Positions 8,558 through 17,412 are shown, counted from the first letter of the stretch. The stretch is DNA of 64,000 nucleotides from Ruegeria arenilitoris (GCF_042675705.1 NZ_JBHTJJ010000001.1), one strand, 5' to 3'. Translations and numbers: made by a program. Notes: a model not told the origin generated them from the letters alone.

Positions 8558-10012
8558 ATGAGCACAGTCATCAAGAACGGAACCGTCGTTACCGCGGATC
8601 TGACCTACAAGGCCGACGTCAAGATCGAAGGTGGCGTGATCACCGAAATCGGGCCGGATCTGAAGGGGGATGAGCAACTGGATGCGACCGGCTGTTACGT
8701 CATGCCCGGCGGGATCGATCCGCACACGCATCTGGAAATGCCGTTCATGGGAACCTATTCCAGCGATGACTTCGAAAGCGGCACCCGCGCGGCGCTGGCC
8801 GGCGGCACGACCATGGTGGTGGACTTCGCGCTGCCGAACCCGGGCGAAAGCCTGCTGGATGCGCTCAAACGCTGGGACAACAAATCGACCCGCGCCAATT
8901 GCGACTATTCCTTCCACATGGCCGTGACGTGGTGGGGCGAACAGGTGTTCGACGATCTAAAAACCGTGATCGAACAGCGGGGCATCAACACCTTCAAGCA
9001 TTTCATGGCCTACAAAGGCGCGCTGATGGTCAATGACGACGAGTTGTTCGCCTCGTTCAAGCGGTTGGCCGAACTGGGCGGGATCGCCATGGTCCATGCC
9101 GAGAACGGCGACGTGGTGGCCGAGTTGCAGGCCAAGCTGTTGGCCGAAGGCAATACCGGCCCCGAGGCCCATGCCTATTCGCGCCCGCCGCAGGTCGAGG
9201 GCGAGGCCACCAACCGCGCTATCATGATCGCCGACATGGCCGGGGTTCCGCTCTATGTGGTGCACACCTCGTGCGAAGAGGCGCATGAAGCCATCCGCCG
9301 GGCCCGGATGCAGGGCAAGCGGGTCTGGGGCGAGCCGCTGATCCAGCACTTGACGCTGGACGACAGCGAATATACGCATCCCGATTGGGACCACGCCGCG
9401 CGTCGGGTGATGAGCCCGCCGTTCCGCAACAAACAGCACCAGGACAGCCTGTGGGCGGGGTTGCAGTCGGGCTCGCTGAGCGTGGTCGCCACTGATCACT
9501 GCGCCTTCACGACCGAGCAGAAGCGGTTTGGTGTGGGTGATTTCACCAAGATCCCCAACGGAACGGGCGGCCTGGAGGATCGGATGCCGATGCTGTGGAC
9601 CCACGGCGTGGCGACCGGGCGGCTGACGCCGAACGAATTCGTGGCCGTGACGTCAACAAACATCGCCAAGATATTGAATTGCTATCCGAAAAAGGGCGCC
9701 GTTCTGGTGGGCGCAGATGCCGATCTCGTGGTGTGGGACCCGGACAAGACCAAGACCATCAGCGCGGCGACGCAGCAGTCGGCGATCGACTACAACGTGT
9801 TCGAGGGGCACGAGGTCAAAGGCCTGCCGCGCTTTACCCTGACCCGTGGACAGGTCGCGGTGCATGATGGCGAGATCCGCACGCAGGAAGGCCACGGCAA
9901 ATTCGTCGCGCGCGAGGCCAACACCACGGTGAACAAGGCGCTGAGCACCTGGAAAGAGCTGACCGCCCCGCGCCCGGTAGAGCGGTCGGGCATTCCGGCG
10001 ACGGGGGTGTGA
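8558..10012 (+). CDS. hydA: Dihydropyrimidinase / D-hydantoinase
   Basis: 484 aa from ATG 8558, which has AGGGAG six bases upstream; the upstream TTG at 8552 is not favoured. Cyclic amidohydrolase with a two-metal centre: H56 and H58 in DPHTHLEMPF, the lysine to be carboxylated K153 in FMAYKG, H180 in VHAENGD, a VVHTSCEEAH histidine and the ATDHCAF aspartate. It opens dihydrouracil and dihydrothymine to N-carbamoyl-beta-amino acids. It lies between the ureidopropionase and the transporter in one operon. The length is normal for the family. Confidence 0.93.
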   Translation: MSTVIKNGTVVTADLTYKADVKIEGGVITEIGPDLKGDEQLDATGCYVMPGGIDPHTHLEMPFMGTYSSDDFESGTRAALAGGTTMVVDFALPNPGESLLDALKRWDNKSTRANCDYSFHMAVTWWGEQVFDDLKTVIEQRGINTFKHFMAYKGALMVNDDELFASFKRLAELGGIAMVHAENGDVVAELQAKLLAEGNTGPEAHAYSRPPQVEGEATNRAIMIADMAGVPLYVVHTSCEEAHEAIRRARMQGKRVWGEPLIQHLTLDDSEYTHPDWDHAARRVMSPPFRNKQHQDSLWAGLQSGSLSVVATDHCAFTTEQKRFGVGDFTKIPNGTGGLEDRMPMLWTHGVATGRLTPNEFVAVTSTNIAKILNCYPKKGAVLVGADADLVVWDPDKTKTISAATQQSAIDYNVFEGHEVKGLPRFTLTRGQVAVHDGEIRTQEGHGKFVAREANTTVNKALSTWKELTAPRPVERSGIPATGV

Positions 10013-10063
10013 TGTTCGAAGGTTACCGAACGGGCAAAAAAGCCAAAACTTCAAGGCAGTAGG

Positions 10064-10861
10064 ATGACATCTGAAAGCAATACCCAGCCCGTGATCGAGG
10101 CAAAGAACCTCGACCTGACCTTCCAAACCAATGACGGACCCGTGCACGCCCTCAAGGACGTGAACCTGGCGATCGACAAGGGCGAATTCGTCAGTTTCAT
10201 CGGCCCTTCGGGCTGCGGCAAGACGACCTTTCTGCGCTGTGTCGCTGCGCTGGAGACACCTACGGGTGGCACGCTGACCGTCAACGGCATGACCCCGGAC
10301 GAGGCCCGCCGGAACCGGGCCTATGGCTATGTGTTCCAGGCGGCGGGCCTGTACCCGTGGCGGACCATCGCCAAGAACATCAAACTGCCGCTCGAGATCA
10401 TGGGATACTCGGCTCAGGAACAGGAAGATCGCGTAAGGAACGTTCTGGACCTTGTTGATCTTGCGGGGTTTGGTGGAAAATTCCCCTGGCAGCTGTCGGG
10501 TGGGATGCAGCAACGGGCCAGCATCGCCCGGGCGCTGGCTTTCGACGCCGATATCCTGTTGATGGACGAGCCTTTTGGCGCGCTGGACGAGATCGTGCGC
10601 GATCACCTGAACGAACAGCTTTTGGCGCTGTGGGCGCGCACCGGCAAGACAATTGGTTTCGTCACCCACTCGATCCCCGAGGCGGTGTATCTGAGCACCA
10701 AGATCGTGGTGATGAGCCCGCGCCCCGGCCGGATCACCGATGTGATCGACAGCCCTCTGCCAAAGGAACGGCCGCTGGACATCCGCGACACGCCCGAATT
10801 CATCGAGGTCGCGCATCGCGTGCGCGAAGGGCTGCGCGCCGGGCACGGGGACGATGTGTGA
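10064..10861 (+). CDS. ABC transporter ATP-binding protein (probable pyrimidine uptake)
   Basis: 265 aa ATPase of the nitrate/sulfonate/taurine (SsuB/TauB) type. Walker A GPSGCGKT at 47-54, Q-loop around residue 92, signature LSGGMQQR at 144-151, Walker B ILLMDEP at 164-170, and the switch histidine in FVTHSIPEA. It powers the two permeases encoded downstream. The stop TGA overlaps the ATG of the next gene. Substrate is inferred from the pyrimidine catabolic neighbours; the same transporter family carries pyrimidine moieties of thiamine in other bacteria. Confidence 0.88.
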   Translation: MTSESNTQPVIEAKNLDLTFQTNDGPVHALKDVNLAIDKGEFVSFIGPSGCGKTTFLRCVAALETPTGGTLTVNGMTPDEARRNRAYGYVFQAAGLYPWRTIAKNIKLPLEIMGYSAQEQEDRVRNVLDLVDLAGFGGKFPWQLSGGMQQRASIARALAFDADILLMDEPFGALDEIVRDHLNEQLLALWARTGKTIGFVTHSIPEAVYLSTKIVVMSPRPGRITDVIDSPLPKERPLDIRDTPEFIEVAHRVREGLRAGHGDDV

Positions 10862-11292
10862 TGGGCAGGGATGACATCAGACGCGCGACCGAGGCGGATG
10901 CGCCGGCCTGCGCGGCGGTGGTTTCGACCTGGGTCCGCCAGACCGAGTGGATGACGGATGAACTGCCCCAGCAGGAGTTGGAGGCGCTGATCGCGCAGGT
11001 CTTCCCAGACCGCGAGATGTGGGTCGTGGGCGAACCCGTCGATTGCTACATGTCGGTCGATCCCGCGGCGCAGAAGGTCGGCGCGCTGTATTGCCTGCGG
11101 ACCGGGCAGGGCATCGGCAAGCGCCTGCTGGACCGGGCCAAACAGGGGCGCAACTTTCTGTGGCTGACGGCCCATCAACCGAATGCCGCCGCGCAACGGT
11201 TCTATCGCCGCGAGGGTTTTGTCGAAACCAGAACCGATTCTGCAACGCCGCCCGAGACCGTCCCCGTGGTGCGGATGGAGTGGCACGCATGA
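10861..11292 (+). CDS. GNAT acetyltransferase embedded in the ABC transporter operon
   Basis: 143 aa. Both ends overlap neighbouring genes: its ATG shares a base with the ATPase stop, and its stop overlaps the permease ATG at 11289. So it is translationally coupled inside the transporter operon. GNAT landmarks are IRRATEADAPACAAVV at the N-terminus, the acetyl-CoA loop LRTGQGIGKRLLDRA around residues 80-94, and NAAAQRFYRREGF at 108-120. The acceptor is not known. Given the pathway, a beta-amino acid or another amine is imaginable but nothing in the sequence shows it. Confidence 0.8.
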   Translation: MGRDDIRRATEADAPACAAVVSTWVRQTEWMTDELPQQELEALIAQVFPDREMWVVGEPVDCYMSVDPAAQKVGALYCLRTGQGIGKRLLDRAKQGRNFLWLTAHQPNAAAQRFYRREGFVETRTDSATPPETVPVVRMEWHA

Positions 11293-12206
11293 AGCAGCTT
11301 GTTGCCGTTCTGACCGTTCTGCTGGCCATCATCGTCATCTGGTACGCGGCCTGCATTCCGATGAACATCAAGGGCGTTCTAACTGAACAGGAACGGGCCG
11401 GGGCCGACGTGGTTCCGCCCTCGGCCAAAGACCGCCGCGACATGGGGGAAATCGGTCTGGCGCTGCGCAACAGCTTTGCCGTTCCGGCGACCTGGGCGCA
11501 GGATCGGCCGCGTCTGCCCGCACCGCATCAGGTGGGCATCGAACTGTGGGAGACCACGGTTCAGAAAAAGATCACCTCGAAACGGTCATTGCTCTATCAC
11601 GGCTGGGTGACGCTCAGCGCGACGATCTTGGGCTTTGCCATCGGCACGGGGCTGGGCATCCTGCTGGCGGTGGGGATCGTGCACAGTCGGGTGATGGACC
11701 TGTCGGTCATGCCCTGGGCCATCGTCAGCCAGACCATCCCCATCATCGCATTGGCGCCGATGATCATCGTGGTGCTGTATTCGATCGGCATTCAGGGGAT
11801 CATCCCCAAGGCGGTGATCTCGGCCTATCTGAGCTTTTTCCCGGTGGTCGTCGGCATGGTCAAGGGCCTGCGCAGCCCCGATGCGATGCAGTTGGACCTG
11901 CTGCGCACCTACAATGCAAGCAACGGGCAGGCGTTCTGGAAACTGCGCCTGCCGGCCTCGATGCCCTATCTGTTCGCCTCTCTCAAGATCGGGATCGCCG
12001 CGTCGCTGGTGGGGGCCATCGTCGGCGAACTGCCGACCGGCGCCGTGGCGGGGCTGGGCGCGCGTCTGCTGGCCGGCAGCTACTATGGCCAAACGGTGCA
12101 GATCTGGTCGGCGCTGTTTGCCGCGGCCATTCTGGCGGCCTGTCTTGTGGGCCTGTTGGGCCTGATCGAGCGCGCGGTGTTGAAACGCATGGGGATGGCG
12201 CAATGA
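11289..12206 (+). CDS. ABC transporter permease (first of pair)
   Basis: 305 aa from ATG 11289, an ATGA overlap with the GNAT gene. One N-terminal membrane helix (residues 4-24) is followed by a polar stretch of about 75 residues rich in charged and proline residues. The BPD_transp_1 domain with five to six helices starts around residue 95. The coupling loop is RTYNASNGQAFWKLRLPAS, the EAA-type motif that contacts the ATPase. The long polar insert after the first helix is not usual for SsuC-like permeases. Partner of the next gene as a heterodimer. Confidence 0.85.
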   Translation: MKQLVAVLTVLLAIIVIWYAACIPMNIKGVLTEQERAGADVVPPSAKDRRDMGEIGLALRNSFAVPATWAQDRPRLPAPHQVGIELWETTVQKKITSKRSLLYHGWVTLSATILGFAIGTGLGILLAVGIVHSRVMDLSVMPWAIVSQTIPIIALAPMIIVVLYSIGIQGIIPKAVISAYLSFFPVVVGMVKGLRSPDAMQLDLLRTYNASNGQAFWKLRLPASMPYLFASLKIGIAASLVGAIVGELPTGAVAGLGARLLAGSYYGQTVQIWSALFAAAILAACLVGLLGLIERAVLKRMGMAQ

Positions 12207-13048
12207 TGATGGTCGGTCTTGCAATCCTTTTGTGGTTGGCCGGTTGGTGGCTGAACACCCGCCTGGCCAGCGGACCTTATGCCGACACGCGGACGGTGCG
12301 CATTCTTGCGCCGGTGATCTTCGGCCTGACCGTCATCGGGGTTTGGGAAATGCTGGTGCGCGGGCTCGAGGTGCCTCTGGTGATCCTGCCGGCGCCTTCG
12401 GTGATCTGGGACCGGTTCTGGGACAGCTTGCCGATCCTGTGGGCCGATTTCGTGCAGACTATCATCAAGGGCGCGCTCAACGGCTATATCATCGGATGCG
12501 GCGCCGCCTTCCTGATGGCAATCGCCGTGGACCGGTGGGACTTCCTGCGCCTGGGCCTGCTGCCAGTGGGCAATTTCGTGGCCGCACTGCCGATCGTGGG
12601 TACCGCGCCGATCCTTGTAATGTGGTTCGGGTTCGACTGGCACTCGAAGGCTGCTGTGGTCGTGGTGATGGTCTTTTTCCCGATGCTGGTGAACACGGTG
12701 GCCGGCCTGCGCGAGGCTACTGCCATGCAGCGCGACCTGATGGAGACCTATGCCGCAACCTATTGGCAAAGCTTTCTGAAGCTTCGGCTGCCCGCGGCCA
12801 TGCCGTTTATTTTCAACGGGTTGAAAATTTCCACCACGCTGGCCCTGATCGGCGCTATCGTGGCAGAGTTCTTCGGCTCGCCCACCTTGGGCATGGGGTT
12901 CCGGATCTCGACCAGTGTCGGGCAATTGTCGCTGGACATGGTCTGGGCGGAAATCGTGGTCGCGGCACTGGCCGGAACCGCGTTCTATGGTCTGGTCGCC
13001 ATGATCGAGAAATTGGTGACCTTCTGGCACCCGTCACAACGCAGTTAA
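12203..13048 (+). CDS. ABC transporter permease (second of pair)
   Basis: 281 aa starting at ATG 12203, overlapping the previous stop by an ATGA. BPD_transp_1 domain with about six helices; the EAA-type loop is METYAATYWQSFLKLRLPAAMPF around residues 178-200. The N-terminus carries an extra helix (residues 4-18). Two non-identical permeases with one ATPase and one binding protein give a complete importer. Confidence 0.86.
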   Translation: MMMVGLAILLWLAGWWLNTRLASGPYADTRTVRILAPVIFGLTVIGVWEMLVRGLEVPLVILPAPSVIWDRFWDSLPILWADFVQTIIKGALNGYIIGCGAAFLMAIAVDRWDFLRLGLLPVGNFVAALPIVGTAPILVMWFGFDWHSKAAVVVVMVFFPMLVNTVAGLREATAMQRDLMETYAATYWQSFLKLRLPAAMPFIFNGLKISTTLALIGAIVAEFFGSPTLGMGFRISTSVGQLSLDMVWAEIVVAALAGTAFYGLVAMIEKLVTFWHPSQRS

Positions 13049-13105
13049 GCGGAACAACAATTCAACAGACCCCGAAAACGGGGCAGCACTAGCAACTAGG
13101 AGAAG

Positions 13106-14101
13106 ATGAAGATGAACAAGCTACTGACCGGGGCCATAGCCGCCCTAGGATTCGCCGCAAGTTCGGCCTTTGCCGCAGACGAGGTGACGCTGCAGTTGAA
13201 ATGGGTCACCCAGGCCCAGTTCGCGGGCTACTACGTCGCCAAGGACAAGGGGTTCTACGAAGAAGAGGGGCTGGACGTCACCATCCTGCCCGGCGGCCCC
13301 GACATCGCGCCCACGCAGGTGATCGCGGGCGGTGGCGCTGATGTCACCGTGGAATGGATGCCCGCCGCGCTGGCCGCACGCGAAAAGGGCCTGCCGCTGG
13401 TCAACATTGCGCAGCCCTTCAAGAGCTCGGGCATGATGCTGACCTGCTGGAAGGACGCGGGCATTTCCTCGCCCGAGGACCTCAAGAACCGCACGCTGGG
13501 CGTCTGGTTCTTCGGCAATGAATTCCCGTTCATGAGCTGGATGAGCCAGCTGGGCATCGACACCGGCGGCAAGAGCGAGAACGGCGTCGAGGTTCTGAAG
13601 CAGGGCTTCAACGTCGACCCGCTGCTGCAGCGTCAGGCCGATTGCATCAGCACCATGACCTACAATGAATACTGGCAGGTGATCGACGCCGGCGTCAGCC
13701 CCGACGAGCTGGTGACCTTCAAGTACGAAGACCAGGGCGTTGCCACGCTGGAAGATGGCCTTTACGTGCTTGAAGAAAACCTCAGCGACCCGGCCTTCGT
13801 CGACAAGATGGAACGCTTTGTGCGCGCTTCGATGAAAGGCTGGAAATACGCCGAGGAGAACCCGGACGAAGCCGCTGAAATCGTGTTGGAGAACGATGCG
13901 ACCGGTGCCCAGACCGAGGAACACCAGAAGCGCATGATGGGCGAAATCGCCAAGCTGACCGCAGGTTCGAATGGCGCGTTGGATCCGGCTGATTTCGAGC
14001 GCACGGTGAACACGCTGCTGGCCGGCGGCTCGGACCCGGTGATCACCAAAAAGCCCGAAGGCGCGTGGACCAGCCAGATCACGGATGCAGCCCTGAACTG
14101 A
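13106..14101 (+). CDS. ABC transporter substrate-binding protein, NMT1/THI5-like
   Basis: 331 aa. Sec signal peptide with the predicted cut after the ASSAFA segment near residue 23, then a periplasmic binding fold of the NMT1/THI5 type starting VTLQLKWVTQAQFAGYYVAKD. Landmarks include GGADVTVEWMPAALAAREKG and a W/Y-rich pocket (WFFGNEFPFMSWMSQLG). This family binds thiamine pyrimidine precursors, riboflavin or pyrimidines; next to preTA-hydA a pyrimidine base or nucleoside is the best guess. AGGAG precedes the start. The operon ends in a strong hairpin. Confidence 0.87.
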   Translation: MKMNKLLTGAIAALGFAASSAFAADEVTLQLKWVTQAQFAGYYVAKDKGFYEEEGLDVTILPGGPDIAPTQVIAGGGADVTVEWMPAALAAREKGLPLVNIAQPFKSSGMMLTCWKDAGISSPEDLKNRTLGVWFFGNEFPFMSWMSQLGIDTGGKSENGVEVLKQGFNVDPLLQRQADCISTMTYNEYWQVIDAGVSPDELVTFKYEDQGVATLEDGLYVLEENLSDPAFVDKMERFVRASMKGWKYAEENPDEAAEIVLENDATGAQTEEHQKRMMGEIAKLTAGSNGALDPADFERTVNTLLAGGSDPVITKKPEGAWTSQITDAALN

Positions 14102-14126
14102 TTGGCTGTACCATGACAACAATTCA

Positions 14127-14152
14127 GCGCGGCCCCCTGTGGGCCGCGTTTG
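14127..14152 (+). terminator. Terminator of the pyrimidine transporter operon
   Basis: CGCGGCCC (14128-14135) and GGGCCGCG (14141-14148) form a perfect 8-bp stem with a 5-nt loop, followed by TTTGTATTT. Confidence 0.8.
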
Positions 14153-14254
14153 TATTTGCGGATGTCGGAATTTAACTGTCTTCAGAGGCAGTTTTCTCTA
14201 TTATCCCTGTAAGATTTTGCGATCCCTACGAAAATTGGTGGATTTGGGAATAAA

Positions 14255-14968
14255 ATGCAGGATTTTGCATCACAATTCAGCCAAGCAGGCCACTTGATCC
14301 TGACCGGGGATCCGGACCTTTGGGCGATCGTGATGCTGTCGCTGCAAGTTTCGGTGCTGGCTGTGTTGATTTCAGCCGTGATCGGGATGCCGGTTGGCGC
14401 GGCCTTGGCGGTGGCCCGCTTTCCCGGACGGCGCGCGTTGATAATTCTGATGAACGCTCTGATGGGCTTTCCTCCGGTTGTCGTCGGCCTGCTGGTCTAC
14501 CTGATGCTGTCCCGTTCGGGCCCGCTGGGCGTGCTGGAGCTTTTGTACACCCCGACCGCCATGATCATCGCCCAAACAGTGCTGGTGACCCCGATCGTCG
14601 CGGCGTTGACGCGGCAGGTGATCGAGATGCTGGCCGAGGAATATTCGGAACAGTTGCGTTCGTTGGGAGTGTCGCGGTTGGCCTCGGTGCCGGTGCTTTT
14701 GTGGGACGCGCGTCTGGCGTTGGTGACTGCCTTGCTGGCCGGGTTTGGACGAGCCATCGCCGAAGTCGGCGCTGTGATTATCGTCGGCGGCAACATCAAC
14801 CACGTGACGCGGGTCATGACGACGACGATTGCGTTAGAGACCTCGAAGGGAAATCTGGCCCTGGCGCTGGCCTTGGGGACGATCCTGATCGGAATTGCCG
14901 TGGCCGTGAATGCGGCAGTCAGCGCATTGACGCTTCGGACCGAGCAGGAAGGGTTGCGCCATGCGTGA
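14255..14968 (+). CDS. tupB: Tungstate ABC transporter permease TupB
   Basis: 237 aa inner-membrane protein with about five to six helices of the BPD_transp_1 type. The N-terminus DFASQFSQAGHLILTGDPDLW and the LMGFPPVVVGLLVYLMLSRSGPLG segment are typical of the TupB/WtpB-like permeases that pair with a TTTS-type binding protein. The ATPase-contact loop is SEQLRSLGVSR. The order here is B-C-A rather than the usual A-B-C. It overlaps tupC by 8 bp. It supplies tungstate (or molybdate) for the formate dehydrogenase encoded just downstream on the other strand. Confidence 0.86.
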   Translation: MQDFASQFSQAGHLILTGDPDLWAIVMLSLQVSVLAVLISAVIGMPVGAALAVARFPGRRALIILMNALMGFPPVVVGLLVYLMLSRSGPLGVLELLYTPTAMIIAQTVLVTPIVAALTRQVIEMLAEEYSEQLRSLGVSRLASVPVLLWDARLALVTALLAGFGRAIAEVGAVIIVGGNINHVTRVMTTTIALETSKGNLALALALGTILIGIAVAVNAAVSALTLRTEQEGLRHA

Positions 14969-15695
14969 TCTGATGCCGGACATGCCCAATTGTCTGCAGG
15001 CCGATGGGCTGCGAGTGGAACGCAATGGCAAGCTGTTGCTGGATGTCCCGCAGCTGATGATGGATGGTCCGGGGCCGACTTTGATCCTTGGGCCGAACGG
15101 TGCAGGCAAAAGCCTGCTGTTGCGTTGTCTGCATGGTTTGATCAAGGCGGATGCGGGGCAGGTTCTGCAGGATGGCGGAGTTCTGAATGCGGCCCACAAG
15201 GCCCGGCAGGCGATGGTGTTCCAGCAACCGGTTCTGCTGCGCCGCTCGGTGTCTGCCAATCTGGATTTTGTTTTGAAACGGCTGGGGCTCGGCAGGGCTG
15301 CTCGGAAAAACCGGATCCAAGAACTTCTGGCCGAAGGAGGGCTTGAGACCAAGGCCCGGCAGTCGGCGCGCTCGCTGTCGGGTGGCGAGGCACAGCGTCT
15401 AGCCATCCTTCGCGCGCTTGCGCTTGGCCCCGAGACCCTGTTCCTGGACGAACCCACCAGCGCCCTTGATCCCGCGGCGACCCAAATGATCGAGGCGATG
15501 ATCCTGCGCGCCTCGGCCCGGGGCGTGCGGATCGTGATGGTTACCCACGACGTCGGGCAAGCCCGTCGGCTGGCGGCGGATATCGTGATGATGCAGGGCG
15601 GACGCGTGGTCGAGCATGGCGCCGCAAAACAGGTGCTGGAAGCGCCACAATGTCAGGCCTCGCGCCAGTATCTGGCGGGCTGGCTGGTCACATAA
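14961..15695 (+). CDS. tupC: Tungstate ABC transporter ATP-binding protein TupC
   Basis: 244 aa ATPase: Walker A GPNGAGKS at 44-51, signature LSGGEAQR at 139-146, Walker B LFLDEPTSALDP, and H-loop VTHDVGQ. The start at 14961 overlaps tupB by 8 bp; in-frame ATGs 12 and 21 bases later are alternatives. It pairs with TupB and TupA. The domain order and size are ordinary. Confidence 0.86.
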   Translation: MRDLMPDMPNCLQADGLRVERNGKLLLDVPQLMMDGPGPTLILGPNGAGKSLLLRCLHGLIKADAGQVLQDGGVLNAAHKARQAMVFQQPVLLRRSVSANLDFVLKRLGLGRAARKNRIQELLAEGGLETKARQSARSLSGGEAQRLAILRALALGPETLFLDEPTSALDPAATQMIEAMILRASARGVRIVMVTHDVGQARRLAADIVMMQGGRVVEHGAAKQVLEAPQCQASRQYLAGWLVT

Positions 15696-15714
15696 CAACA
15701 ACCGGAGGCAATCC

Positions 15715-16533
15715 ATGTTTCGCGCAGCAATCAAAAGCGCAATGATCCTGTTCGGGCTGTTCGCCGGTCCGGCGGCGGCCGAAGAACCATTCATTGTCGT
15801 GCAGTCCACGACATCGACGCAGAATTCCGGCCTTCTGGACTTTATCCTTCCAGGGTTCGAGGCGGAAAGCGGGATCGATGTCCGTGTTGTCGCCGTGGGG
15901 ACGGGGCAGGCGATCCGAAATGCGATCAACGGCGACGGTGACGTTCTGCTGGTGCATGCCAAGCCGGCGGAAAAGCAATTCGTGGCCGACGGCTGGGGTG
16001 TCGAGCGGCGGGACGTGATGTACAACGATTTCGTCTTGGTGGGGCCGAAATCGGACCCGGCCAAGATCAAAGGCGGCGACGACGCGGTGGCCGCGTTGGC
16101 AGCGATCGCGCAGGCCAAAGCTCCGTTCGCGTCGCGCGCGGATGACAGCGGGACCCACAAGGCGGAGAAGGCTCTTTGGAGCCTGTCCGGAACGGACCCG
16201 ACCTTGTCTTCGGGCGAGTGGTACCGCGAGACCGGATCGGGCATGGGCGCAACGCTCAACCTTGCTGCGGGCATGGATGCCTATGCCCTGACCGATAGGG
16301 CCACATGGCTGTCGTTCGGCAACAAGGGAAACCTCGAGATCCTGGTCGAAGGCGATCCTCGGCTGTTCAATCAATACGGAGTGATCCTCGTGAACCCCGA
16401 AAAGCATCCGCGGGTCCGGGCGGCCGCGGGCAAAAGGTTCATCGACTGGCTCACTGGCCCGGACGGTCAGGAAGCAATCGCGGCGTACAAATTGAACGGT
16501 GAGCAACTCTTCTTTCCGAACGCGCAGCAATAG
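15715..16533 (+). CDS. tupA: Tungstate-binding periplasmic protein TupA
   Basis: 272 aa from ATG 15715 with CCGGAGG upstream. Signal peptide cut after the PAAA segment at about residue 22. The oxyanion-binding motif QSTTSTQNSGL (S31-T-T-S34) is the TupA signature. Later landmarks are VHAKPAEKQF, SRADDSGTHKAEKALW and GSGMGATLNLA. It binds tungstate with high affinity and delivers it to TupBC. It ends 6 bp from the stop of the convergent regulator gene, with no room for a terminator. Its N- and C-terminal segments reappear in the cytochrome at 27913-28641. Confidence 0.9.
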   Translation: MFRAAIKSAMILFGLFAGPAAAEEPFIVVQSTTSTQNSGLLDFILPGFEAESGIDVRVVAVGTGQAIRNAINGDGDVLLVHAKPAEKQFVADGWGVERRDVMYNDFVLVGPKSDPAKIKGGDDAVAALAAIAQAKAPFASRADDSGTHKAEKALWSLSGTDPTLSSGEWYRETGSGMGATLNLAAGMDAYALTDRATWLSFGNKGNLEILVEGDPRLFNQYGVILVNPEKHPRVRAAAGKRFIDWLTGPDGQEAIAAYKLNGEQLFFPNAQQ

Positions 16534-16539
16534 GGCCAG

Positions 16540-17412
16540 TCAGTCACTTGCGCCGTTGTGATGGATCTGTCCCAAGCCGGACAGATCGTATCCGCCCAAT
16601 TCATCGGCGCGACGCCTGAATTTGTCCGTACCAAGAAAAGTCAGCAGTTTCTGCATCGGCGGATCGAAACAGGACCGCCGCCAGATGGCGAGGTCGAGAC
16701 GTTCGGAATGGGTCGGAACGAAGCCCAACCCGTAGAGTCGCGCCAGGGCTCCGATGCCGAACCCCGCCTCGGCCTTGTGGTCATGCAGAGCGATTGCCAG
16801 TTCCTCTTCGGTGCGGGCACAAGTCGGCAGGGCGTCAAGATCGGCGCGGCTCAGACCGCAGCTCTCCAACTGGGCATCGAACAAGTGCTGACTGGCTGCA
16901 CTGTCCTGGCGCAGCACGACACGGCGGCCCTTCAGGTCACCAAAATCGGAAATTCCCTGAACCCCGGGGGCCAGCAACAGGCCGCGCTGGCGGCTTGCGA
17001 CCTCGTACAGAACCACGGGCGCCTCACCCAGCGCGTCGCGGACGGAATTGATATTGAACCCGCCCGGTTCATGAATGTGCAGCACCGCGGCCTGTGCGTC
17101 ACGTTGCGCAAGGCGGTTCAGTCCGTCAAATGAACCGTCGTAATAGGTGGCCAATCCCGAGCCGCTTTCGCGAAGCGCCCAATCCAAAAGCGGATCATGG
17201 CTGCCAGCCACGATGTCGGGCAGGGGCGGTTTGACCGTGTTTGGCCCGGTACGCGACGCATTGAGCCAGGCCAGTACCTCGGCCCGGGGAAAAAGAAGTT
17301 TTCCCATCGCTTTCACGCAGGGCACTTCGCCTGAAGACGCCAGATCATAGGCCTTGCGTTCGCCAATGCGCAGCAGGTCCGCCAACTCTCGTGTGGTCAG
17401 GAATTCGGACAT
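16540..17412 (-). CDS. HTH regulator with a cytoplasmic substrate-binding domain (putative tungstate/molybdate sensor)
   Basis: 290 aa without a signal peptide. Residues 1-55 form an excisionase/MerR-like helix-turn-helix (FLTTRELADLLRIGERKAYDLA). Residues 70-285 are a periplasmic-binding-protein fold related to the COG1910 molybdate-binding domain, with HDPLLDWALRESGSGLATYYDGS and VLRQDSAASQHLF. It would sense an oxyanion or cofactor precursor in the cytoplasm and control either tupBCA or the formate dehydrogenase operon. Its ATG abuts the stop of the 41-aa peptide, so it is the last gene of the dehydrogenase operon, and it is convergent with tupA. Confidence 0.8.
   Translation of the reverse strand: MSEFLTTRELADLLRIGERKAYDLASSGEVPCVKAMGKLLFPRAEVLAWLNASRTGPNTVKPPLPDIVAGSHDPLLDWALRESGSGLATYYDGSFDGLNRLAQRDAQAAVLHIHEPGGFNINSVRDALGEAPVVLYEVASRQRGLLLAPGVQGISDFGDLKGRRVVLRQDSAASQHLFDAQLESCGLSRADLDALPTCARTEEELAIALHDHKAEAGFGIGALARLYGLGFVPTHSERLDLAIWRRSCFDPPMQKLLTFLGTDKFRRRADELGGYDLSGLGQIHHNGASD

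Noticed and set aside
10064..14101. Thiamine-precursor (ThiXYZ) transporter
   Set aside because: The binding-protein family also fits thiamine precursors, but no thiamine genes are near, no TPP riboswitch was recognised upstream, and the operon begins with pyrimidine-degrading enzymes.
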